Shown piece after piece: positions 45,104 through 54,476 of a stretch of DNA of 64,000 bases. The notes beneath the pieces were generated by a model. The model was not told where the DNA came from, searched no databases, and worked only from the letters and a program-made list of their open reading frames with translations. Where the stretch lies: the NCBI GenBank assembly GCA_003349915.1, contig QFXE01000001.1:248001-312000 (forward strand). Direction: 5' to 3'. Each line of letters starts with the position of its first letter. Within the stretch, counting starts at the first letter, position 1. This stretch comes from an endosymbiont of Escarpia spicata. GTDB lineage: Bacteria > Pseudomonadota > Gammaproteobacteria > Chromatiales > Chromatiaceae. The position numbers and the translations under genes were made by a program.

Positions 45104-47542
45104 ATGAAAGAGAAGTTGGTATTAATTGGTAACGGCATGGCCGGTATCCGTACGCTGGAGGAGCTGTTCAAGCTCGAAGAGGCGGACAAATACGAGATCA
45201 CCGTTTTCGGCGACGAGCCCCACCCCAATTACAACCGGATCATGCTCTCGCCGGTGTTGGCCGGCGAGAAGACAATCGACGATATCATCCTCAACAGCCG
45301 TGAGTGGTACGCGGAGAACGACATCACCCTGCACACTGGCGATCCAGTAGTGGAGATTGACCGGGTCGGACGTCAGGTGAAGAGCGAGTCGGGCAAGTCG
45401 GTTGCCTATGATCGGCTGCTGATCGCCACTGGTTCCAGCCCCTTCATTATCCCAATACCTGGCGCTGATCTGGATGGCGTTATCGGTTTCCGCGATATCA
45501 AGGATGTGGACACCATGCTGGAGGCAGCCTCCAACTATAAGAAGGCGGTGGTGATCGGCGGTGGTCTACTCGGTCTGGAAGCAGCCAACGGCCTGATGAA
45601 AAACGGCATGGATGTCACTGTAGTGCATCTGATGGATATTCTCATGGAACGCCAGCTCGACAAGCCGGCAGCCAATCTGCTGAAGGCATCCCTTGAACAG
45701 AAAGGCATGCAGTTTCTGATGGAGGCGCAGACCGCATCCATCGTTGGAGAAAAACGCGTCACTGGTGTGGAGTTCGCCGACGGCTCCAGCGTCGAGGCTG
45801 ATCTGGTTGTGATGGCTGTAGGTATTCGCCCCAATTTCATGCTGGCGGAGCAGGCGGGTATCCACTGCGAACGTGGCATCGTGGTCAACGATACCATGCA
45901 GACTTTCGATCCAAAGATCTACGCTGTGGGTGAGTGCGTACAGCACCGGGACCAATGTTACGGTCTGGTGGCGCCTCTATTTGAGCAGGCCAAGGTCTGC
46001 GCCAACCATCTGGCCCATCTCGGTTATGGCCGTTATGAAGGCTCAGTCACATCAACCAAGCTGAAGGTGACCGGTATCGATCTCTTCTCCGCCGGTGAGT
46101 TCAACGAGGAGGAGGACGATGAGATCCTGGTGATGCAGGATCCGGCACTGGGTGTCTATAAAAAGCTGGTGATCCGCGATAACCAAATCAAAGGTGCGGT
46201 GATGTATGGCGACACCATGGACGGTACTTGGTATTTCCAATTGCTGCGTGAGGGTACCGACATCTCGGCCTTTCGCAGTACGATTCTTTTTGGTCAGCAC
46301 GACCTCGGTGATGCCGGTCACGGTGACGAGGCAAGGGTTGCCAATCTTTCAGACGATGCCGAGATCTGCGGCTGTAACGGCGTCTGCAAAGGCGACATCG
46401 TCAATGCCATAACCACCAAGGAGCTTTTTACACTCGATGATGTGCGAATCCACACCAAGGCATCCGCCTCCTGCTGTTCCTGTACCGGTCTGGTGGAGTC
46501 GATCCTGGCCAGCACTGTAGGTGAAGGTTACTCTGCCGTGCCGAGCAAGAAACCCATGTGCAGTTGCACCGAGCACAGCCACGATGAGGTGGTAGAGGCG
46601 ATACAAAAAGAAGAGCTCAAATCGATGCGGCAGTTATTCGATTATCTTAACTGGAAGACCCCGGATGGCTGCGCCAGTTGCCGCCCGGCATTGAATTACT
46701 ACTTGCTGGCACGTTGGCCGGAGGAGTACCAGGATGACGCCCAGTCACGCTTCATCAACGAGCGCGCCCACGGAAACATCCAGAAGGATGGTACCTATTC
46801 TGTAGTCCCGCGTATGTTTGGCGGCCTCTGCACACCCAAGGATCTGCGTGCCATCGCCGATGTCTGTGACAAGTTCGACGTGCCCGAGATGAAGGTCACT
46901 GGCGGTCAGCGTATCGACCTCTTCGGAGTGAAAAAAGAGGATCTTCCACCGATGTGGAAGGATCTCTCTGATGCCGGTTTTGTCTCCGGCCATGCCTATG
47001 GCAAAGCGATGCGCACCGTAAAGACCTGTGCAGGCAAGACCTGGTGCCGCTTCGGTACTCAGAACTCAACCGGTCTGGGCGTGAAACTTGAGGAACTCAC
47101 CTGGGGCTCATGGATGCCGCACAAGTTCAAGCTGGCGGTCTCAGGTTGTCCGCGTAACTGCGCCGAGGCGACCATCAAGGATTTCGGCGTGGTCTGTGTC
47201 GACTCGGGATATGAATTACATATCGGCGGTAACGGGGGTATCAAGGTGCGTGTTACCGACCTGCTCTGCAGAGTAGAGACTGAAGAAGAGGTGCTGGAAT
47301 GTTGCGGTGCCTTTACCCAACTCTATCGTGAAGAGGCCCACTATCTGGAGCGTACCGCCCCTTGGGTCGAGCGTGTGGGACTGGGCCACATCAAGCAGTG
47401 CATCCTTGATGATGAAGCCGGGCGAAAGGCGCTTAATGAACGTTTCAAAGTAGGTCAGCAGTATGCCCAGATCGATCCTTGGAAAGCGCGGGCCGATGGT
47501 GCGCATACGAATGAATTCACCCCAATCGAATTGGCAGTATGA
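45104..47542 (+). CDS. nirB: Assimilatory nitrite reductase large subunit
   Basis: 812 residues; reduces nitrite to ammonium with NAD(P)H. The order is an FAD/NAD(P)H domain (LIGNGMAGIRTLEEL, VVIGGGLLGLEAANGL), a BFD-like [2Fe-2S] domain (CGCNGVCKGDIVNAI, with CCSC downstream), a nitrite/sulfite reductase ferredoxin-like half domain, and the sirohaem-[4Fe-4S] domain (TCAGKTWCRFG and SGCPRNCAEATIKD, together giving the four Cys). Length matches the family. GAGGGCAACC precedes the ATG. It is followed by nirD, 11 bases after its stop. Confidence 0.95.
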   Translation: MKEKLVLIGNGMAGIRTLEELFKLEEADKYEITVFGDEPHPNYNRIMLSPVLAGEKTIDDIILNSREWYAENDITLHTGDPVVEIDRVGRQVKSESGKSVAYDRLLIATGSSPFIIPIPGADLDGVIGFRDIKDVDTMLEAASNYKKAVVIGGGLLGLEAANGLMKNGMDVTVVHLMDILMERQLDKPAANLLKASLEQKGMQFLMEAQTASIVGEKRVTGVEFADGSSVEADLVVMAVGIRPNFMLAEQAGIHCERGIVVNDTMQTFDPKIYAVGECVQHRDQCYGLVAPLFEQAKVCANHLAHLGYGRYEGSVTSTKLKVTGIDLFSAGEFNEEEDDEILVMQDPALGVYKKLVIRDNQIKGAVMYGDTMDGTWYFQLLREGTDISAFRSTILFGQHDLGDAGHGDEARVANLSDDAEICGCNGVCKGDIVNAITTKELFTLDDVRIHTKASASCCSCTGLVESILASTVGEGYSAVPSKKPMCSCTEHSHDEVVEAIQKEELKSMRQLFDYLNWKTPDGCASCRPALNYYLLARWPEEYQDDAQSRFINERAHGNIQKDGTYSVVPRMFGGLCTPKDLRAIADVCDKFDVPEMKVTGGQRIDLFGVKKEDLPPMWKDLSDAGFVSGHAYGKAMRTVKTCAGKTWCRFGTQNSTGLGVKLEELTWGSWMPHKFKLAVSGCPRNCAEATIKDFGVVCVDSGYELHIGGNGGIKVRVTDLLCRVETEEEVLECCGAFTQLYREEAHYLERTAPWVERVGLGHIKQCILDDEAGRKALNERFKVGQQYAQIDPWKARADGAHTNEFTPIELAV

Positions 47543-47553
47543 GGAGTAAGAGA

Positions 47554-47883
47554 ATGAGTGAATGGATTGAAGTGGTAGAGCTGACGCAGATTCCGGTTCT
47601 CGGCTCCCGCGTGATCAAGACCCAGGAGATGGATATTGCAGTATTCCGGGGTTCCGACGATCAGGTCTACGCCATCCGCGATGCCTGCCCTCACAAGAAT
47701 GGACCCTTGTCACAGGGCATCATGCACGGTTCTTCCGTCACCTGCCCACTGCACAATTGGAAGATTGATCTGAACAGTGGTGAAGCGCTGGGACCGGATG
47801 AGGGCTGTGCCAATGTCTTCCCGGCCAAGGTCGAGGGTGGACGGGTTTACCTGCAACTAAAACTTGCTGAAGCGGTGGCTTAG
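47554..47883 (+). CDS. nirD: Nitrite reductase small subunit (Rieske-type)
   Basis: 109 residues from ATG 47554 (AGGAGTAAGAGA upstream). A Rieske-like fold is seen: the pair CPHKNGPL and CPLHNWKID hold a Cys-x-His and Cys-x-x-His motif, which would bind a [2Fe-2S] cluster, as in the plant-type NirD subgroup. It stabilises or shuttles electrons in the NirBD complex. It lies between nirB and the nitrate reductase in the same operon. Confidence 0.92.
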   Translation: MSEWIEVVELTQIPVLGSRVIKTQEMDIAVFRGSDDQVYAIRDACPHKNGPLSQGIMHGSSVTCPLHNWKIDLNSGEALGPDEGCANVFPAKVEGGRVYLQLKLAEAVA

Positions 47884-47922
47884 CCCCTCACTGCCCGCCA
47901 CTCTACTGATGAGAGATATTTC

Positions 47923-50127
47923 ATGCTATTTGGACGTTCAATAAAGAACCCCATAAAGATCGCCGACAAAGGTGTGGTCGAATGGAAGTATGCCGCTTGC
48001 GGCTACTGCTCCACAGGCTGTTCCATCGAGGTGGGGCTGAATACCCAGGGCAAGCCGGTGGCGTCCCGTGGTGTGGCCGAGGCTGATGTCAATCGGGGCA
48101 AGCTCTGCCTGAAGGGCATCTTCGAGCATGAGCTGTTTGACTCCGCCGGGCGTGGTTTGGAGCCCAAGATGCGCGACCACTGGCACCAGCCGTGGCAGCC
48201 TACCGATTGGGATACAGCCCTGGATAAGACGCACGACGAAATCCGGCGAATCCAGGAGAAATATGGACGTGACGCTTTCGCCATCATCTCCACCGGGCAG
48301 ATGCTTACTGAGGAGTTTTACACTCTCGGCAAGCTCACCCGTGGGTTGATCGGCACCAACAACTACGACGGCAACACAACCCTCTGTATGGCCTCAGCGG
48401 TCTCTGGATATAAACGCTCCTTTGGCTCCGATGGCCCCCCCGGGTGTTACGAGGACTTTGAGCACACCGATTGCTTGATCGCCTGGGGATCCAATTTGCC
48501 GGAGCAGCACCCGATTATCTACAGGCGCATGAAAGAGGCTCAGGAGAAACGTGGATTTCCGCTCATCGTGGTTGACCCCCGCGTCACCATGCTGGCACAG
48601 AATGCGCATATACATCTGCCGATTACCCCAGGCACCGACGTTGTTCTGCAGAACGCCTTGATGCACGTAATCCTCGAAGAGGGTCTTGAAGATGCGTCTT
48701 ACATTGAGGCCAATACCAACGGCATCGAAGCACTTCGGGCAGAAGTGGCAAACCATGATCCAGTAACTGCCTCCAGAATCTGTGGTATCGACGAAGATAC
48801 CATCCGCCATGTGGCGCGTCTTTTTGCAAATGCAGGCGCTGCAATGCAGATCTGGACCATGGGTATCAACCAGTCCACCCATGGCTCTGACGGCGTGGTG
48901 GGTATCAACAATCTGGCGTTGCTCACCGGCAACATCGGCAAGCCAGGCGGCACCAGCCTTTCGATTACCGGGCAGTGCAACGCCATGGGTACACGCGAGT
49001 GGTCCTCCTGCTCCGGTCTGCCCAATTATCGTTACCTGGAGAACCCGGAAGACAGGGAAGAGATCGCCAGGGCCTGGAACGTCGATCCCGAATTCTTTCC
49101 CAAGAAGCGCGGTATGTTTCAGACCGATATCTATCACGCCATCGAGTCGGGCCAGATCAAGGGATTGTGGCTGATTGCCACTAATCCCATGTCCTCTCTA
49201 CCCAACACTTCACGTGTTCGCAAGGCGATGGAGAAGCTGGAGTTCTGCGTGGTGCAGGACTGCTATGAAGATTCAGAGAGCACCCAGTATGCTCACGCTT
49301 ACCTGCCCGCTGGTACTTGGGCGGAGAAGGAGGGCGTGATGACGAATACCGAGCGGCGGATCAATCTGATCAACCCCATCAGTCGACCTCCAGGCCAGGC
49401 AATGCCCGATCTGTGGATCTTCAACCGCATGGCCGAACGCTTTAACCGCGACGGCAAGGTCAATTTTCCGGAACGAGCGCCCGACATTTTTCTGGAGATG
49501 GGTAAGCTGTCCAAAGGTCGATTGTCAGACATCTCCGGCATGAATCATGAGCTGATCGAAAAAAACCGTGGTATCCAGTGGCCCTACACCCAGGAACAGG
49601 TGGAGATGGGTGAGGCACCGCCCAAAGGTGGCAAGCGCCTGTATACCGAAGATGCGACATTCCGTTATGCCGACGGCAAGGCCAAGCTGATCCCGCTGCC
49701 ATTTATCGACAACAACGAGGTACCGGATGAGAAGTTTCCCATCTGGCTCAATACCGGGCGTCTGATCGAGCATTGGCATGGTCGCACCAAGACCGGCAAG
49801 ATCGGCAACAACAACAAATACAGTCCAATTCCGTTTATCGAGATCAGCCCGGATCTGTGTGCAGAGTTGGGTATCCTGCGGGGCGAGTATGTACGTTTGG
49901 TATCACGCCGTTCCGACGCGGTGGTGATGGCCCAGCCTACCCAGCGGGTGCCGAAAAATATGGTCTTCCTGCCCTTCCATTTCCACGACTGCGCCAACCG
50001 CCTGACCCTGGGTTTGTTGGATCCGCACTCACGTCAGCCTGCTTACAAACAGTCCGCCATACGCATCGAACGTATCGCCGACCAGGATGCTGCAGCCAGG
50101 TTGAGCATGGAAATGCGCAAGTTTTAA
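47923..50127 (+). CDS. nasA: Assimilatory nitrate reductase catalytic subunit (NarB/NasA type)
   Basis: 734 residues, a cytoplasmic Mo-bis-MGD enzyme reducing nitrate to nitrite. The N-terminal [4Fe-4S] motif is CGYCSTGCSIEV and later GKLCLKGIFEHE. The Mo/MGD domain includes MCMASAVSGYKRSFGSDGPP-like sequence and NPMSSLPNTSRVRKAM, and the C-terminal domain ends with PFHFHDCANRLTL. No Tat signal is present. It is the shorter NarB-like form (about 730), without the C-terminal [2Fe-2S]. It has 40 bases to nirD and 64 to the ferredoxin-anchor gene, so a shared transcript is likely. Confidence 0.92.
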   Translation: MLFGRSIKNPIKIADKGVVEWKYAACGYCSTGCSIEVGLNTQGKPVASRGVAEADVNRGKLCLKGIFEHELFDSAGRGLEPKMRDHWHQPWQPTDWDTALDKTHDEIRRIQEKYGRDAFAIISTGQMLTEEFYTLGKLTRGLIGTNNYDGNTTLCMASAVSGYKRSFGSDGPPGCYEDFEHTDCLIAWGSNLPEQHPIIYRRMKEAQEKRGFPLIVVDPRVTMLAQNAHIHLPITPGTDVVLQNALMHVILEEGLEDASYIEANTNGIEALRAEVANHDPVTASRICGIDEDTIRHVARLFANAGAAMQIWTMGINQSTHGSDGVVGINNLALLTGNIGKPGGTSLSITGQCNAMGTREWSSCSGLPNYRYLENPEDREEIARAWNVDPEFFPKKRGMFQTDIYHAIESGQIKGLWLIATNPMSSLPNTSRVRKAMEKLEFCVVQDCYEDSESTQYAHAYLPAGTWAEKEGVMTNTERRINLINPISRPPGQAMPDLWIFNRMAERFNRDGKVNFPERAPDIFLEMGKLSKGRLSDISGMNHELIEKNRGIQWPYTQEQVEMGEAPPKGGKRLYTEDATFRYADGKAKLIPLPFIDNNEVPDEKFPIWLNTGRLIEHWHGRTKTGKIGNNNKYSPIPFIEISPDLCAELGILRGEYVRLVSRRSDAVVMAQPTQRVPKNMVFLPFHFHDCANRLTLGLLDPHSRQPAYKQSAIRIERIADQDAAARLSMEMRKF

Positions 50128-50134
50128 GGATTCA

Positions 50135-50170
50135 CGTAGGTTGGTTGGGTTATCGCAGCGTAACCTAACA
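50135..50170. repeat. Short palindromic intergenic repeat, copy 2
   Basis: GTAGGTTGG and TTGGGTTATCGCAGCGTAACC share pattern with the reverse complement of 43105-43139. The element lies between the nitrate reductase and its putative electron-transfer partner. Confidence 0.5.
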
Positions 50171-50191
50171 AATTACCCCAAAGGTTTAGTA

Positions 50192-52081
50192 ATGTTTCAA
50201 GTACGCGAAAACGAACCCGACTACGCTCTACTCAATGACCCAATCTGTCAGAGTCAGAATCGTTACGGCAAGTCTATTGAAACCGTAAGCGAAGATGACC
50301 CTCGTCACGGCATGAGCCTCAATATCAACGATGACGACGGCATCGGCGAAAACACCAATCGCTACAAGCAGCACGGCTTCTATTTTAATGCCGACAACTG
50401 CATCGCCTGTCACGCTTGCGAAGCTGCTTGCAGTGAGAAGAACGACAATCCGGCGCACATCGCTTTCCGTTCGGTAGGTTTTGTGGAGGGAGGGACCTAT
50501 CCAGCCTACCAGCGCCTCAACATCTCCATGGCTTGCAACCATTGCGACGATCCGGTCTGCCTCAAAGGCTGCCCGACTCGCGCTTACACCAAGTTCACCG
50601 AGTATGGTGCCGTGCTGCAGGATCCGGACATTTGCTTTGGCTGTGGTTACTGCACTTGGGTTTGTCCCTACAACGCGCCCCAACTTGATCCGGTGAAAGG
50701 CCAGGTAACCAAGTGCAACATGTGTGTGGACCGTCTCGAAGTGGGCCTCAAGCCTGCCTGCGTCTCAGCCTGCCTGGGCAAGGCGTTGGACTTCGGGGTC
50801 GTAGAGAATATTCCTGAGGGACGTACCCAGGCGAAGACTGAAATACCCGGCTTTCCGCGCACCGATATTACCCATCCCAACATCCGCTTCCAGCAGACCC
50901 GTACCACCCAGCGGGACATGGCGCGTGTGGATAGTACCGCGCTGAAATACCATCGCGATGATGCTGACGGCAGTTTCCGTCCAGCACTCGATCCCAAACA
51001 CGGATTCAAACGGGAGTGGAATCTGGGCAAGCTACTCGGCTCCCATGAGAATGCCCACATCGCCTTCACCCTCAGCATACAGATGGTGATGGGCGCCTTC
51101 GCTTTGCTGACAATCGGTCCCTGGTCCGGGTTGGACGCGGTGGTTGGTTTCACTGCCAGTGATGCTTTCCTGCCCGCCCTGTTGATCATGCTGCTATTCT
51201 CAACCATCGGCCTGTTCAAACTCAATATGCATCTGGGCAAACCGCATCGCTTCTACAGAGGGTTCTATAACCTGCGGCTCTCCCCGGTCAGTCGCGAGAT
51301 CGCCGGGGTTTCAGCCTTCTTTGGCGGATTGGCGGGTTACACCCTGTTCAGTTTTTTTGATGGTCAACTGGCCACAGTTCTGCAGACCATCTTCGCTGGA
51401 CTTGGTCTACTGGGTATTGGCTTCGGTGGTTATTTTATGTACAAGCTCTACCGTATCGAGGCCCGCCCTTTCTGGAATCACTGGCATACCGGTGCAAGCT
51501 TCATCGGCACTGGTCTTAGTCTCGGTTCCTTGCTGCTGGCGCTTGTATCACTGCTGTTCGGCAGTCTGACATCCGAATTGGCCCAGACGCTGGCGCTGGT
51601 GGCAACGGTGGGATTAAGTGTGGAAGGGGTCGGCCTAATGGCTCATGCCCATGATCTCAAATTCCATGAGAGCGAGGGCGCTGCCTCTTTTTACGAGCAG
51701 AGCACTACCTATGGCTATGCTTACTGGCTGCGCAACGGCTTGCTTGTGGGTGCTCTGTTGCTGGGTTTGAGCATCATATTGCTCGGAACTGCCAGCGTCT
51801 TGGTATTCATCCTGCTGGCACTTTTGGCTCTCAGCGCTTCAATTATCGGCAGGGCGCTCTTTTACGTATTGGTTATCCCAACCACTATGCCTGGTGCCTT
51901 CTTCTGGAAGAACAAAGGGTTTGTTGAGCACGCCCGTGAATCAGGACTGGCTGATATGCCGCAGATGGGCGTGGTCTATGAGCGCCATCACCATTTCAAA
52001 CTGGGTGAGCTGCTGGAGACGATTCGCTCGACGTCCCTGAGTGAGAAGATCGCTCAGGCGCGACGTATCGTGACAGGGTAA
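50192..52081 (+). CDS. Fused DmsB-type ferredoxin and DmsC-type membrane anchor
   Basis: 629 residues from ATG 50192 (AAAGGTTTAG upstream). The N-terminal half has four [4Fe-4S] Cys groups like DmsB: CIACHACEAAC, CNHCDDPVCLKGCP, CFGCGYCTWVCPY and CNMCVDRLEVGLKPACVSAC. From about residue 290 a DmsC-like anchor with about eight helices follows (FTLSIQMVMGAFALLTIG, LLIMLLFSTIGLFKLNMHL, GLLVGALLLGLSIILLG). The protein joins subunits that are separate in DMSO reductase. Next to a nitrate reductase without its own electron donor, it may supply quinol electrons to it. This coupling is inference. Confidence 0.85.
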   Translation: MFQVRENEPDYALLNDPICQSQNRYGKSIETVSEDDPRHGMSLNINDDDGIGENTNRYKQHGFYFNADNCIACHACEAACSEKNDNPAHIAFRSVGFVEGGTYPAYQRLNISMACNHCDDPVCLKGCPTRAYTKFTEYGAVLQDPDICFGCGYCTWVCPYNAPQLDPVKGQVTKCNMCVDRLEVGLKPACVSACLGKALDFGVVENIPEGRTQAKTEIPGFPRTDITHPNIRFQQTRTTQRDMARVDSTALKYHRDDADGSFRPALDPKHGFKREWNLGKLLGSHENAHIAFTLSIQMVMGAFALLTIGPWSGLDAVVGFTASDAFLPALLIMLLFSTIGLFKLNMHLGKPHRFYRGFYNLRLSPVSREIAGVSAFFGGLAGYTLFSFFDGQLATVLQTIFAGLGLLGIGFGGYFMYKLYRIEARPFWNHWHTGASFIGTGLSLGSLLLALVSLLFGSLTSELAQTLALVATVGLSVEGVGLMAHAHDLKFHESEGAASFYEQSTTYGYAYWLRNGLLVGALLLGLSIILLGTASVLVFILLALLALSASIIGRALFYVLVIPTTMPGAFFWKNKGFVEHARESGLADMPQMGVVYERHHHFKLGELLETIRSTSLSEKIAQARRIVTG

Positions 52082-52095
52082 GAATATGGTTCAAG

Positions 52096-52185
52096 ATGTA
52101 GGCACGATCAAGCGTAGCGGATCGGGCGATTGAGTTGGCAGAAAGATAAGGCTGCCGGTTCCGCTGCGCTTGAATCGGCCTACAT
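52096..52185. repeat. Imperfect inverted repeat upstream of the Wadjet operon
   Basis: A left arm (ATGTAGGC with CAAGCGTAGCGGA, 52096-52121) and right arm (TCCGCTGCGCTTGA and GGCCTACAT, 52160-52185) are imperfect reverse complements of 26 bases, 38 apart. REP- or BIME-like. It could form a long hairpin between the upstream gene and jetA. Confidence 0.7.
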
Positions 52186-52317
52186 CAATTCGAAAGTTCA
52201 GGGTTGATAACTCGTATGTCGTGATGAGCAAATCAAAGGTAGGCTGAATAGTTACGCGCGCTGTTTTAATATAGGAGGCTGGCTTCCGACCTCTATTTTG
52301 ATTCAGGGCATTTTCGC

Positions 52318-53811
52318 GTGACAGAAAACACAAAATCCAACGCCCGGTTTCTGCTCAACCTCAAGAAGCACCACCCTGCATGGCAACTGTTGGTAGCCCA
52401 TACCGGGCCACTGGTCATCAGTTCGCTTAAATCACTTTTTGATGAAAACCTGAACGGTATCGATCTTGACAGCGCTATTCAGGTATTGAGCGAGGTGCTG
52501 CAACTCTCCCACGAGATGGGTGAGATCGAAAGTAGTAACGACTACCTGCTGGAGGCGCGGCGTGAGATTCGCCAATGGATTCGGCGCGGTCTGGTGGTGG
52601 AGCGTGAAGGGCGTCTGATCGCAACCGATGCGCTGGAGTCGGCTTTCCGTTTCGTGGATGGCCTGGATAACCGCATCATGACCTCCACCGCCTCGCGTCT
52701 CTCCATCGTGCAGCGTGAAATCGAAAATCTTGAATCCAGCATCAACCCAGATCCAAAGAGCCGCGAGTCACTGATACGCCATAAAATAGCTGCCTTGGAG
52801 ACTGAGCTTGCCTCCGTACAGAAGGGCGAAGTCAAAGTATTGCCAGAGCAGTCTGCAATAGAGTCGATCCGTGAGGTCTATAATCTGTCGATGAGTCTGC
52901 GTAACGATTTTCGCCGGGTGGAGGACTCATACCGGGAGGCGGATCAGCGCCTGCGCCAGTCAATCATCAGTGAACAGAGCCACCGCGGCAATGTCGTCGA
53001 TAGCCTGCTGGTGAGCCATGAGCAGTTGTTGCAAACCGATGAGGGAAAGGTATTTGACGCCTTTCAGCGGCAACTGGCGCGCAAACTGGAACTGGATAAT
53101 ATGAAACTGCGTATTCGCTCATTGGTGAGGAGACCAGTGGTGCATAAGGCGCTGACCCGGGAGCAGCAAACCGAACTGAGTCGACTGATCATCCGGTTGG
53201 TGGGTGAAAGCGGAATCGTGATCCGCGCCCGTGCTCGCAGTGAACGTGACGTAAAAGGTTTCCTTAAAACCGGTTTGGCTTCCGAACACCACAGGGTCGG
53301 CCAGCTGTTGAATGATATCTTTGCCCAGGCCGCTACAATCGACTGGAGCCGTCAGGCCGTGCGGCGAACCCCCGGCCCTCTGCCACCCATTGGGGTCGCC
53401 AACAGCAGCCTGCCTGTATTGGAGCGTCTGCGTTTTAAAGATCTTGCTGAAGGTATCGAACCCATTCTCGACCTGGTGGAACAGACTACCAGTCTGGACG
53501 AGGTGGATGATGAGTTCTGGTCATCTTTCGATGCCCTGGACAGGCAGGCCCTGGTGGAGGAGACGCAAGCGTTATTGGCTGTCGAAGGTCGTGGTCTGAC
53601 CATCAAAGAAATCGCCGGAAAGATCCCGCCAACCCATGATCTTGAGTCGCTGGCGCTTTGGTTGTCCATGGCGTTGGAGGCCGATATCCCGTTCGACGAT
53701 AAACAAGAACATATCGATCTGAGCAACCCGGATGGTGTCTACTACCGCTTTACCTTGCCGAAGGTAGAACTGAGCAGCGAAAACCTTGCCGATATCGAAC
53801 TGGAATTATGA
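52318..53811 (+). CDS. jetA: Wadjet subunit JetA (DUF3375)
   Basis: 497 residues from GTG 52318. It carries the DUF3375 layout: an N-terminal winged helix-like part with FLLNLKKHHPAWQLLVAHTG and LLEARREIRQWIRRGLVVERE (conserved WxxxG-VxR block), and a helical central region. JetA is the kleisin-like subunit of the Wadjet condensin that detects and cleaves circular plasmid DNA. AGGGC lies eight bases before GTG. It overlaps jetB by four bases (ATGA), starting the four-gene operon. Confidence 0.93.
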   Translation: MTENTKSNARFLLNLKKHHPAWQLLVAHTGPLVISSLKSLFDENLNGIDLDSAIQVLSEVLQLSHEMGEIESSNDYLLEARREIRQWIRRGLVVEREGRLIATDALESAFRFVDGLDNRIMTSTASRLSIVQREIENLESSINPDPKSRESLIRHKIAALETELASVQKGEVKVLPEQSAIESIREVYNLSMSLRNDFRRVEDSYREADQRLRQSIISEQSHRGNVVDSLLVSHEQLLQTDEGKVFDAFQRQLARKLELDNMKLRIRSLVRRPVVHKALTREQQTELSRLIIRLVGESGIVIRARARSERDVKGFLKTGLASEHHRVGQLLNDIFAQAATIDWSRQAVRRTPGPLPPIGVANSSLPVLERLRFKDLAEGIEPILDLVEQTTSLDEVDDEFWSSFDALDRQALVEETQALLAVEGRGLTIKEIAGKIPPTHDLESLALWLSMALEADIPFDDKQEHIDLSNPDGVYYRFTLPKVELSSENLADIELEL

Positions 53812-54476
53812 TGAGTGAAGAACAACAGACTCTCCAAGCCGAAGGGACAAACGACGAAACAATTTCCCCTGACTTGCAGGAGATCACTCCGCAATCGTTA
53901 AAAAGTGTCGCGCAGGAGCTGCTCAAATATGGTGTTTTGGAAGCAGAGCACAAACCCAATCTCTATCGTATTGCGCTGACCTCTTTTCCGGCGGTCAACG
54001 CCATTCTTGAACCATTGGATCTGGCGCTGAAGGTCGATGACATCCGCGGCATCGCATATCTTGCCATCATTGAAAACTACGCTGATAGCGAAAAAGACGA
54101 GTGGAGCCACCCACTGGTGCGCCGTCAACGGCTCAATCTGGAGCAGTCACTTCTGGTTGCGATCCTTCGCCGGATTTTTATAGCCCATGAGATGGAGGCG
54201 GGTATCGGGACCAAAACGGCGCTGGCCCATCTCGATGAGCTGATGCCAGAGCTGAACCAGTTTCTGGGCGAGACAGGCAGCGATAGCCGTAATGACAAAC
54301 GCCTACGCCAGCTACTGGAGCAGTTGCGGGGCCACGGCCTGGTCTCGGAAGTGGATAAAAACGACCAGCTCACCATCCGCCCACTGATCGTGCACATCGC
54401 CAATCCCGAAAATCTGCAGAATCTGTTGGCTGCCTTTAAGCAACAGGTCAAAGCGCAGCAGGAGTTTGGTGAATGA
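53808..54476 (+). CDS. jetB: Wadjet subunit JetB (DUF4194)
   Basis: 222 residues. DUF4194 features are seen: SVAQELLKYGVLEAEHKPNLYR, then IENYADSEKDEWSHPLVRRQRLNLEQSLLVAILR (conserved PLVRRxRL...S), and a C-terminal winged helix (LRQLLEQLRGHGLVSEVD). It is the KITE-like (MukE-type) partner of JetA and JetC. It overlaps jetA and jetC by four bases each, consistent with a fixed stoichiometry. Confidence 0.92.
   Translation: MMSEEQQTLQAEGTNDETISPDLQEITPQSLKSVAQELLKYGVLEAEHKPNLYRIALTSFPAVNAILEPLDLALKVDDIRGIAYLAIIENYADSEKDEWSHPLVRRQRLNLEQSLLVAILRRIFIAHEMEAGIGTKTALAHLDELMPELNQFLGETGSDSRNDKRLRQLLEQLRGHGLVSEVDKNDQLTIRPLIVHIANPENLQNLLAAFKQQVKAQQEFGE

Noticed and set aside
48394-49137. A 247-codon minus-strand frame over the nitrate reductase
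   Set aside because: Fully antisense to nasA; no start context and no family-like blocks.
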